Assembly (NCBI GenBank): GCA_021815655.1 | Contig: JAKAGJ010000052.1 | Coordinates: 1-8,897, forward strand | Direction of reading: 5' to 3' | Length of the DNA: 8,897 bases | Source of the DNA: Deltaproteobacteria bacterium | GTDB taxonomy: Bacteria; Desulfobacterota; Desulfarculia; Desulfarculales; Desulfarculaceae | Part shown: positions 1 through 5,679 of the stretch, piece by piece | Numbering within the stretch: position 1 is the first letter of the stretch | How the letters are laid out: each line of letters opens with the position of its first letter | Notes under the pieces: generated by a model | Database searches by the model: none | Told to the model about the DNA's origin: nothing | Seen by the model: the letters and a program-made list of their open reading frames with translations, nothing else | Translations under genes and position numbers: made by a program

Positions 1-24
1 CCCCTCTTTAGGAAGAAGGCCAAC

Positions 25-1812
25 GTGGCGGCAAAATTCATCACCGAACTGAAGCGCACCCACACCTGCGGCGAGCTGACCCTGGACAACGTGGGCCAGG
101 ACGTGGTGCTCATGGGCTGGGGCATGCGCCGCCGCGACCACGGCGGGCTGATCTTCGTGGACCTGCGCGACCGCACCGGCATCACCCAGGTGGTCTTCAA
201 CCCCCAGGACGCCGGCGGCGCCCACGACGAGGCCCACCAGATACGCTCCGAATACTGCCTGGCCCTCAAAGGCCTGGTGCGCCGCCGCCCCGCCGGCCAG
301 GACAACGACAAGCTCATTACCGGCCAGATCGAGGTGGTGGTCGAGGACTTCGAGATCCTGGGACCCAGCCAGACCCCGCCCTTCATGCTGGAGGAATGGG
401 TGGAGGTCAACGAGAACGTGCGCCTGCGCTACCGCTATCTGGACCTGCGCCGGCCCGAGATGTTCAAGAACCTGCTATTGCGCCACCAGGCCGCCCAGGC
501 CGCGCGGGGCTATCTGAACAGCCAGGGATTTCTGGAGGTGGAGACGCCCTTCCTCACCCGCTCCACCCCCGAGGGCGCCCGCGACTTCCTGGTGCCCAGC
601 CGCTTGAGCCGTGGCTCCTTCTACGCCCTGCCCCAATCGCCGCAGTTGTTCAAGCAGCTCCTCATGGTGGGCGGGGTGGAGCGCTACTACCAGATCGCCC
701 GCTGCTTCCGCGATGAGGACCTGCGCGCCGACCGCCAGCCCGAGTTCACCCAGGTGGACCTGGAGATGAGCTTTGTCTGCGAGGAAGACGTCATGAACCT
801 CACCGAGGGGCTAGTAGCCTCCATTCTGGAGGCCGCCGGGCAGGTGATGCCCCGGCCGGTGCCCCGGCTGACCTATGCCGAGGCCATGGCCCGCTACGGC
901 CTGGACGCCCCGGACGTGCGCTTCGGCCTGGAGCTGAAGGACGTGGCCGACCTGGTGGGCGACGCCGAGTTCAAGCTGTTCAAGGAGGCCGTGGCCAAGG
1001 GCATGATGGTCAAGGCCCTCAACGGCAAGGGCATGGCCGGGCTGTCGCGCAAGGACCTGGAGGACCTCACGGGCTTCGTGGGCACCTACGGCGCCAAGGG
1101 CCTGGCCTGGGTCAAGATCAAAGCCGCCGGCGAGTGGCAATCGCCCATCGCCAAGTTCTTCACCCCCGGGCACCAGGAGCGTCTCAATGAGCGCCTGGAG
1201 GCCGCCGAGGGCGACATCCTGTTCTTTGGCGCTGACGTGCCCAAGGTGGTCTGCGAGTCCCTGGGGCGCCTGCGCCTGGAGCTGTCCCGGCGCTTCGAGC
1301 TGACCAAGGGCGCGCCGCTGACCTTCTGCTGGGTGACCCACTTCCCCCTGTTGGACTATGACCTGGAGGCCAAGCGCTGGGTGGCCATGCACCACCCCTT
1401 CACCTCGCCCAGCCCCGAGGACCTGCCGCTGTTGGACAGCGATCCGGGCCAGGTGCGGGCGCGGGCCTATGACCTGGTGCTCAACGGCAGCGAGATTGGC
1501 GGCGGCAGCATCCGCATCCACACCCAGGCCATGCAGCAGAGGCTCTTCGAGGCCTTAAGCATCAGCCAGGAGGAGGCCTCGGAAAAGTTCGGGTTCTTGC
1601 TGGAGGCCCTGACCTTCGGCGCGCCGCCCCACGGCGGCCTGGCCCTGGGCTTTGACCGTCTGGTGGCCATTCTGGCCGGCCAGCCCTCTATTCGAGAGGT
1701 TATCGCCTTCCCCAAGACCCAGAAGGGCACCTGCCCGCTCACCGGCGCCCCCGGCAAAGTGGATCAGGTTCAGCTTCTGGAACTGGGGCTTCGGGTGGAG
1801 AAGGCTTCATAA
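25..1812 (+). CDS. aspS: Aspartyl-tRNA synthetase, probably non-discriminating (AspRS)
   Basis: Class II aminoacyl-tRNA synthetase that activates aspartate with ATP and loads it on tRNA-Asp in the cytoplasm. The 595 residues fit the usual ~590 of bacterial AspRS. Domains in order: N-terminal OB-fold anticodon-binding domain (about 1-110), catalytic core from about 135, the bacterial GAD insertion (about 300-420), then the rest of the core. Visible motifs are RRPEMF (142-147), motif 2 from ARCFRDEDLRADRQPEF (225-241), GSEIGGGSIRIH (488-499) and motif 3 GAPPHGGLALGFDR (532-545). The start is GTG at 25 with AGGAAG/GAAGG just upstream; no nearer start fits the conserved N-terminus. His39 in RRRDHGG and the RPAG segment (88-91) match the signature of enzymes that also charge tRNA-Asn (see findings). 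An in-frame TAG at 9-11 could end an upstream gene, but too little is present to say. Ordinary housekeeping gene with no sign of damage. Confidence 0.98.
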   Translation: MAAKFITELKRTHTCGELTLDNVGQDVVLMGWGMRRRDHGGLIFVDLRDRTGITQVVFNPQDAGGAHDEAHQIRSEYCLALKGLVRRRPAGQDNDKLITGQIEVVVEDFEILGPSQTPPFMLEEWVEVNENVRLRYRYLDLRRPEMFKNLLLRHQAAQAARGYLNSQGFLEVETPFLTRSTPEGARDFLVPSRLSRGSFYALPQSPQLFKQLLMVGGVERYYQIARCFRDEDLRADRQPEFTQVDLEMSFVCEEDVMNLTEGLVASILEAAGQVMPRPVPRLTYAEAMARYGLDAPDVRFGLELKDVADLVGDAEFKLFKEAVAKGMMVKALNGKGMAGLSRKDLEDLTGFVGTYGAKGLAWVKIKAAGEWQSPIAKFFTPGHQERLNERLEAAEGDILFFGADVPKVVCESLGRLRLELSRRFELTKGAPLTFCWVTHFPLLDYDLEAKRWVAMHHPFTSPSPEDLPLLDSDPGQVRARAYDLVLNGSEIGGGSIRIHTQAMQQRLFEALSISQEEASEKFGFLLEALTFGAPPHGGLALGFDRLVAILAGQPSIREVIAFPKTQKGTCPLTGAPGKVDQVQLLELGLRVEKAS

Positions 1813-1839
1813 GGGCCTAATTTTCGAGTTGCAAACCTG

Positions 1840-1869
1840 TTGACAGTAAGTAATATACGTGCCTAAAAT
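1840..1869 (+). promoter_or_regulatory. Sigma70-type promoter for the LysM lipoprotein gene
   Basis: A perfect -35 box TTGACA (1840-1845) is followed after 18 bp by TAAAAT (1864-1869), five of six matches to the -10 consensus. Transcription should start near 1876, giving a leader of about 130 nt before the ATG at 2007. It lies just past the aspS stop codon, so the lipoprotein gene is most likely its own transcription unit. Sequence match only; no experimental evidence. Confidence 0.75.
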
Positions 1870-2006
1870 GTCTCTGTGCGCGGGGTTGCCTGTGCAGTCG
1901 GGATATTCCGCCTAAATAGACGGGAGCGACCGCAGTCCCTGGGTGAGTCGTGCCGAAGCAAAGCAGTTCGAGTTTGCCGGTTAACTTGGGAAGGAGGGTT
2001 TCTGGA
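1870..2006 (+). other. 5' leader of the LysM lipoprotein mRNA
   Basis: About 130 nt of untranslated leader between the predicted start site and the ATG. Only weak, short complementary stretches are visible (for example GGGA near 1922 with TCCC near 1936), and no known riboswitch core was recognised. The reading frame of the lipoprotein stays open upstream to a GTG at 1950, but that extension would put 19 residues ahead of the signal peptide and lacks a ribosome binding site. Confidence 0.45.
1991..1997 (+). promoter_or_regulatory. Ribosome binding site deciding the lipoprotein start
   Basis: AAGGAGG is a near-perfect Shine-Dalgarno sequence, 9 nt before the ATG at 2007. It selects this ATG over the upstream in-frame GTG at 1950, and the protein then begins directly with a lipoprotein signal peptide. 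Confidence 0.85.
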
Positions 2007-2456
2007 ATGAAGAAGCTGGTTAAAGTTTTCCCCTGGATTGCCGCTCTGGTCGCGCTGGCCATGCTCAGCGGGTGCGCGGCAGTGTGTGGCGTGGAAGAGC
2101 AGGCCAAGGTTGCTCCGCCTCCCCCGCCGAAGAAGTGGGAGGGTGCTCCCGCGCCCGTGACCGAGGCTCCGGCCCCGGCCCCGGCCCTGCCCACCACCTA
2201 CACGGTGGAGAAGTGTGACGATCTGTGGAGCATCTCCGCCAAGCCGCAGATCTATCAGGACGCCATGATGTGGCCCTGCATCTTCAACGCCAACAAGGCC
2301 AAGATCAAGAACGCCAACAAGCTGAAGGTCGGCATGGTCCTGAGCATTCCTCGCGACCTGACCGATGCCCAGAAGGCTGACTGCCGCAAGCAGGCCGCCA
2401 AGTTCCCGAAGTACGTCGTGCCCAAGGGCGCCAAGCGTTACTGCCCGCCTAAGTAA
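2007..2456 (+). CDS. LysM-domain lipoprotein
   Basis: Predicted 149-residue secreted lipoprotein that probably binds peptidoglycan. Residues 1-22 form a signal peptide: MKK, a hydrophobic stretch, then the lipobox LSGC with the lipidated Cys23. Gln32 to Pro62 is a Pro/Ala-rich linker (PPPPPKK, EAPAPAPA) suited to reaching from the membrane to the cell wall. A LysM-like domain follows (about 64-116): YTVEKCDDLWSIS at its start, FNANKAKIKNANKLKVGMVL in its second half, then IPR. A short Lys-rich tail ends in CPPK. Besides Cys23 there are Cys27, 70, 91, 126 and 146; those in and after the LysM could form disulfides, which fits an exported protein. The gene has its own promoter and terminator and so is monocistronic. 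No catalytic domain is present, so it is more likely an anchor or structural envelope protein than a hydrolase. The precise role is unknown. Confidence 0.88.
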   Translation: MKKLVKVFPWIAALVALAMLSGCAAVCGVEEQAKVAPPPPPKKWEGAPAPVTEAPAPAPALPTTYTVEKCDDLWSISAKPQIYQDAMMWPCIFNANKAKIKNANKLKVGMVLSIPRDLTDAQKADCRKQAAKFPKYVVPKGAKRYCPPK

Positions 2457-2466
2457 GGACCAATGA

Positions 2467-2501
2467 CCGGGTAGGGACCGCCCAGGGCGGTCCCTACCCG
2501 G
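2467..2501 (+). repeat. Long perfect palindrome (hairpin) after the lipoprotein gene
   Basis: Two 17-nt arms (2467-2483 and 2485-2501) are perfectly complementary around a single base. In RNA this would fold as a stem of about 15-16 bp with a small loop. It sits 10 nt past the stop codon and has no T-tract, so alone it is not a standard intrinsic terminator. It may protect the mRNA 3' end, or be a REP-like element, since it contains the same GTAGGG core as the repeat near 5009. Confidence 0.8.
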
Positions 2502-2517
2502 ACTCCTTGCGAAGAAC

Positions 2518-2560
2518 GGGGAGGGGGCACCCTAGACGGGTGCCCCCTCCCCTGATTTTT
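2518..2560 (+). terminator. Rho-independent terminator of the lipoprotein gene
   Basis: A perfect 15-bp G/C-rich stem (2518-2532 with 2538-2552), loop TAGAC, followed by TGATTTTT. This is a strong intrinsic terminator for plus-strand transcription. It separates the lipoprotein gene from the next gene and overlaps the open-frame extension of that gene at 2559, which argues against a start there. Confidence 0.9.
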
Positions 2561-2671
2561 GGGGCCGGGCCGTGGGCCGGCCGCGGTCCGGGAATTGTCA
2601 TCCGCCGTCATTAGCCCTGCGCCCCACAGGCCCCATGTTCAATATCCCGCTGCGCTGCCGCCGGCTACCGG

Positions 2672-2677
2672 TATAAT
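2672..2677 (+). promoter_or_regulatory. Perfect -10 box upstream of the Cache-fused synthase
   Basis: TATAAT lies 31 nt before the ATG at 2709. A second near match, TATAAC, is at 2685-2690. No good -35 box stands 16-18 bp upstream (the sequence there is G/C-rich), and no extended -10 TG is present. If used, transcription would begin near 2684 with a ~25-nt leader, and an activator might be needed. The rest of the 2561-2671 spacer shows nothing recognisable. Confidence 0.5.
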
Positions 2678-2708
2678 TACCACCTATAACCCATGCCGAG
2701 AGAGACCA

Positions 2709-4547
2709 ATGGCCAAGTGGAACCCCCGCCGGAGATTATTGGACCACACCCATCAGGCCCAGTTCACCAGCCTGGTGGAGACCTCGGAGCCCCAGCTTCT
2801 GAGGGACGTGTTCCCCTATAACGAGGTGTGCCGCATCGACTTCGACCACAAGATCCAGCCTCTGGATCCCTCGGACGAAATGCTGATAACCGACACCACC
2901 TTCCGCGACGGCCAACAGGCGCGGCCTCCTTATAAAGTAGAGCAGATCGTCAATCTATACGACATGATGCACCGCCTATCCGGTCCCAAGGGCATCATCC
3001 GTCAATGCGAGTTCTTCCTTTACGCCCCCCGCGACCGCGAGGCCGTGGAGCGCTGCCAGGCCCTGGGGCACCGCTTCCCCGAGATCACGGGCTGGGTGCG
3101 GGCCAGCAAGGACGAACTCAGGGTGGTCAAGCAGATGGGGCTCAAGGAGACGGGCATTCTCACCTCGGTGAGCGACTACCATGTCTTCCTCAAGCTGGGC
3201 CTGGACCGCAAGACCTGCATGGACCGCTACCTGGGGGTGGTCAAGGACGCCTTGAGCCTGGGAATCGTGCCCCGCTGCCACCTTGAGGACGTGACCCGGG
3301 CCGACATCTACGGATTCGTGGTGCCCTTTGCCCTGGAGATATCCAAGCTGCGCGAGGAATCGGGGGTGCCCATCAAGATGCGCCTGTGCGACACCATGGG
3401 CTACGGCGTGCCCTACCTTGGCTCCGCCCTGCCCCGCTCGGTGGCCAAGCTGGTGCGGGCCATGATCGACGACGCCGGCTGCCCGGGCAAGCTTCTGGAG
3501 TGGCACGGCCACAACGATTTCTACAAGGTGCTTATCAACGGCACCACGGCCTGGCTCTATGGCTGCGGGGCGATCAACGGCTCGCTCTTGGGCTTTGGCG
3601 AGCGCACGGGCAACACCCCGGTGGAAGGCCTGGTCATGGAGTACATCCAGCTCAAGGGCAAGGATGACGGCATGGACACCCGGGTCATCACCGAGATCGC
3701 CGAGTACTTCGAGAAGGAGATCGGCCACCGCATACCGCCGGCCACCCCCCTGGTGGGGCGCGACTTCAACTCCACCTCGGCCGGCATCCACGCCGACGGA
3801 CTCATCAAGAACCCGGAGATCTACAACATCTTCGACACGGAGCTGATCCTGGGCCGGCCCTACACCATCGCCATCACCGACAAGTCGGGGGCGGCCGGGG
3901 TGGCCCACTGGGTCAACCAGCGCCTCAAGCTGGCCGACGACAAGCGGGTGGACAAGCGCCATCCCGGCGTGCAGAAGATATACAAGTGGGTCAAGGACCA
4001 GTACGACGAGGGCCGGCTGACCACCATCGGCAGCGCCGAACTGGAGGTGGTGGCCCGCAAGCAGCTGCCGCAGCTTTTCCTCAGCGAGTTCGACCGCTTG
4101 AAGGACCGCGCCCGCAAGATAGCCATCACCCAGTGTACCGACCTGCTCAACCGGCCCGAGTTCCAGACCATGGCCCCGGCGGTCATGGAGCCGGTGCTGG
4201 AGGCCTTTTTGGAGCAGAACCCCTTCATTCAGTTCCTCTACGTGGTCAACACCAACGGCTATAAGGTGACGCGCAACATCACCCATATAACCGACAAGGC
4301 CAAATATGGCCGCGCCAGCCTGGACGTGGACTTCAGCGACCGCGACTGGTTCGTGGAGCCCATGCGCGACGGCAAGGTGCACGTCAGCGATTTCTATACC
4401 AGCAAGATCACCGGCGCCTTGTGCATGACCGTCAGCGGGCCGGTGCGCGACGACAACGAGCAGATCGTGGGTGTCTTGGGCGCCGATATCCGCTTCGAGG
4501 AGTTGGCCAAGATGGAGGACGAACCCAGCGAGGAGGAGCTGGCCTAG
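2709..4547 (+). CDS. DRE-TIM Claisen synthase (Re-citrate/isopropylmalate synthase-like) with C-terminal Cache-like domain
   Basis: Predicted cytoplasmic 612-residue enzyme that condenses an acyl-CoA with a 2-oxoacid. The HMGL-like TIM barrel spans about 55-330: TDTTFRDGQQ (61-70, metal ligand Asp62), the metal-binding HGHND (266-270) and GERTGN (297-302). AGIHADG (358-364) belongs to the second subdomain found in isopropylmalate and homocitrate synthases. It is not expected in biotin-dependent carboxyltransferases, so a Claisen role is favoured. From memory the DTTFRDGQQARPPY stretch resembles Re-citrate synthases, but the substrate is not settled. The LeuA allosteric domain is absent. Instead residues ~500-598 look like a Cache/PDC sensor: DRDWFVEP (544-551), VSDFYTSKITGALCMTVSGP (559-578), GVLGADI (588-594). 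No signal peptide or membrane segment is visible. The start is ATG 2709, with only a weak GAGAGAG upstream; the frame is open to 2559, but that region is the terminator. A biotin carrier gene follows 149 bp later. Confidence 0.85.
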   Translation: MAKWNPRRRLLDHTHQAQFTSLVETSEPQLLRDVFPYNEVCRIDFDHKIQPLDPSDEMLITDTTFRDGQQARPPYKVEQIVNLYDMMHRLSGPKGIIRQCEFFLYAPRDREAVERCQALGHRFPEITGWVRASKDELRVVKQMGLKETGILTSVSDYHVFLKLGLDRKTCMDRYLGVVKDALSLGIVPRCHLEDVTRADIYGFVVPFALEISKLREESGVPIKMRLCDTMGYGVPYLGSALPRSVAKLVRAMIDDAGCPGKLLEWHGHNDFYKVLINGTTAWLYGCGAINGSLLGFGERTGNTPVEGLVMEYIQLKGKDDGMDTRVITEIAEYFEKEIGHRIPPATPLVGRDFNSTSAGIHADGLIKNPEIYNIFDTELILGRPYTIAITDKSGAAGVAHWVNQRLKLADDKRVDKRHPGVQKIYKWVKDQYDEGRLTTIGSAELEVVARKQLPQLFLSEFDRLKDRARKIAITQCTDLLNRPEFQTMAPAVMEPVLEAFLEQNPFIQFLYVVNTNGYKVTRNITHITDKAKYGRASLDVDFSDRDWFVEPMRDGKVHVSDFYTSKITGALCMTVSGPVRDDNEQIVGVLGADIRFEELAKMEDEPSEEELA

Positions 4548-4582
4548 CCCTTGCGGGGCCGGCGCCAGGGGGAGCTTTGATC

Positions 4583-4609
4583 TTGACTAGATGGCGGCAG
4601 GCGTTTTAT
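4583..4609 (+). promoter_or_regulatory. Weak promoter candidate before the biotin carrier gene
   Basis: TTGACT (4583-4588, five of six to -35) is followed after a short 15-bp spacer by TTTTAT (4604-4609, four of six). The spacing is poor. A 6-bp hairpin (GGCAGG 4596-4601 with CCTGCC 4610-4615) overlaps the box. The biotin carrier could equally be cotranscribed from the synthase promoter, as no convincing terminator separates the two genes. Confidence 0.3.
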
Positions 4610-4683
4610 CCTGCCCTGGTTCTTGGCAAAGTGAGCTTATAGGGAATAACCCCAGGCAGGCCGTCGCTTGCCCGCGGCTAAAC

Positions 4684-4690
4684 GAGGAGG
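4684..4690 (+). promoter_or_regulatory. Ribosome binding site deciding a TTG start
   Basis: GAGGAGG, 6 nt before TTG at 4697. No ATG lies nearby in frame until codon 8 of the protein, which is inside the conserved domain. The TTG start is therefore well supported. Confidence 0.8.
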
Positions 4691-4696
4691 ACGACG

Positions 4697-4909
4697 TTGG
4701 CAGACATCAAGGCACCCATGGGTGGCAAGGTCATTAAGGTCTCGGTTAACGTGGGCGATGCCATCGCCGAGGACGACGAGGTGGCCGTGCTGGAGGCCAT
4801 GAAGATGGAAATGCCCATCCTCTCCGAGGAGGACGGCACCGTGGCCGAGGTCAAGGTGGCGGCCGGGCAGACCGTGGAGGCCGACCAGGTCATCATCGTC
4901 CTGAAGTAG
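4697..4909 (+). CDS. Stand-alone biotin carrier protein (biotinyl domain)
   Basis: A 70-residue protein that is essentially one biotinyl/lipoyl attachment domain. It has the canonical EAMKMEMP motif with Lys36 as the predicted biotinylation site, flanked by the two symmetric half-domains (APMGGKVIKVSVNVGD at 6-21; DGTVAEVKVAAGQTVEADQ at 46-64). The AMKM context points to biotin rather than lipoate. Such carriers shuttle carboxyl groups between a biotin carboxylase and a carboxyltransferase in acyl-CoA or pyruvate carboxylases and sodium-pumping decarboxylases. Carrier subunits of those complexes usually have an extra N-terminal region of tens of residues, absent here. No carboxylase subunit is in the window, so its partner must be encoded elsewhere. 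It follows the Cache-fused synthase by 149 bp on the same strand; that enzyme looks like a Claisen synthase, so a functional link is unproven. The start is TTG with a strong ribosome binding site. Confidence 0.92.
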   Translation: MADIKAPMGGKVIKVSVNVGDAIAEDDEVAVLEAMKMEMPILSEEDGTVAEVKVAAGQTVEADQVIIVLK

Positions 4910-4946
4910 GCGACAGGACCTGCCCCGCGGCGGAACGCCCTGGATC

Positions 4947-5041
4947 AAAAACGGGCGGGGATAAACCCCGCCCCTACGAAGAAGGCCCTTGCTCGCCTTT
5001 GGTATTCGTAGGGGCGGGGTTTATCCCCGCCCGCGTTTTTT
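4947..5041. terminator. Bidirectional terminator between convergent genes
   Basis: Perfect 29-nt inverted repeat (4952-4980 and 5005-5033) around a 24-nt centre, flanked by AAAAA (4947-4951) and TTTTTT (5036-5041). Read on either strand, a very stable G/C-rich stem is followed by a T-tract. It lies between the end of the biotin carrier gene (plus) and the end of iorB (minus), the expected place for a shared terminator. Confidence 0.85.
4952..5033. repeat. Pair of inverted REP-like palindromes (BIME-like)
   Basis: Each 29-nt arm is itself a small hairpin: GGGCGGGG (4953-4960), loop ATAAA, CCCCGCCC (4966-4973), plus a CTACGAA tail. The second copy is its exact inverse. Two imperfect or perfect palindromes facing each other, with a GTAGGGGCGGGG core, is the layout of REP/BIME elements spread in many bacterial genomes. 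That it is repeated elsewhere in this genome is inference from the form and the general look of the motif. Confidence 0.6.
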
Positions 5042-5064
5042 CTAGCAGGACGTTGAAAAACAGC

Positions 5065-5679
5065 CTACCCCGTCGCCATCTCCTGCCCCTTGGCCAGGGC
5101 CAGGCGGTTGGCCGCCATCTTGCTCTCTGGGAACATCCCGCCCAAGACCGCCTCCACCTGCGCCGCCGAAAGGGGCAGGAGCCCGCAGGCCAAGAGTGCC
5201 CCCAGCATCACCACGTTGGCCAGGATGGGCGCGCCCAGGGCAAAGGCCGCCTCGGTGGCCGGCAGCCAGTACAGGCGGCCGCACAGTCCGGCGATGGCCT
5301 GTTTGAGCTGGTCCAGGTCGGGGTAGCGGTCCTGGCCGCTCTGCACGTTCAGGGGTATCAGCGGCCGGTCGTTGGTCAGCACCACCACCCCGGGGTGGCC
5401 GTACTGGCCCAGCACCCTTAAGGCCTCCAGGGGCTCCAGGCTGACGATGGCCGTGGCCTGGTTCTCGGGGATCAAGGGGCCAAGGGCCGGGCCCGTGCTG
5501 ACGCGCACCTGGCTCATCACCGCCCCGCCGCGCTGGCTCAGGCCGTAGGTCTCGCCCACGGTGACGGTGTAGCCGGCCTGCAAAAGCGTCCGGCCCAGCA
5601 CCTGGCTGGCCAGCACGTTGCCCTGGCCGCCCACGCCGGTGATGACGATATCCAGCGGTTCGCGGTAAAGCGCCTTCAT
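5065..5679 (-). CDS. iorB: Indolepyruvate ferredoxin oxidoreductase beta subunit (IorB)
   Basis: Gamma-domain-type subunit of the 2-oxoacid:ferredoxin oxidoreductase superfamily. It pairs with IorA to turn indolepyruvate and other aryl-pyruvates into aryl-acetyl-CoA, CO2 and reduced ferredoxin in the cytoplasm. The 204 residues match the usual ~190-210 of IorB. The N-terminus has the conserved glycine-rich GVGGQGN (15-21), followed by GETYGLSQRGGAVMSQVR (42-59), a strong family signature. The C-terminus holds FPESKMAANRLALAKG. The start is ATG at 5679 with GGAGG 7 nt upstream (5687-5691). Its ATG overlaps the iorA stop codon (ATGA, 4 bp), which indicates translational coupling and equal subunit supply. 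It is the last gene of the operon and ends 24 bp before the bidirectional terminator. Substrate choice within the family (aryl-pyruvate or another bulky 2-oxoacid) cannot be read from the sequence. Confidence 0.93.
   Translation of the reverse strand: MKALYREPLDIVITGVGGQGNVLASQVLGRTLLQAGYTVTVGETYGLSQRGGAVMSQVRVSTGPALGPLIPENQATAIVSLEPLEALRVLGQYGHPGVVVLTNDRPLIPLNVQSGQDRYPDLDQLKQAIAGLCGRLYWLPATEAAFALGAPILANVVMLGALLACGLLPLSAAQVEAVLGGMFPESKMAANRLALAKGQEMATG

Noticed and set aside
811..1521. 236-codon minus-strand open frame inside aspS
   Set aside because: Antisense shadow of a conserved synthetase gene; no motif and no promoter.
2559..2708. N-terminal extension of the synthase from an upstream in-frame start at 2559
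   Set aside because: It begins inside the T-tract of the terminator, has no ribosome binding site and would add 50 Pro/Arg-rich residues without family likeness. ATG 2709 fits better.
2976..4382. 468-codon open frame on the minus strand, antisense to the Cache-fused synthase
   Set aside because: Composition is the Gly/Ala/Val/His-rich pattern of a codon-position shadow in G+C-rich DNA. No motif is recognisable and the sense frame is clearly a real enzyme.
2709..4909. Synthase plus biotin carrier as a two-subunit pyruvate carboxylase or oxaloacetate decarboxylase
   Set aside because: The barrel has DTTFRDGQQ and the AGIHADG subdomain of Claisen enzymes, not the DAHQSL-type motif of biotin-dependent carboxyltransferases. 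Kept only as a minor alternative.
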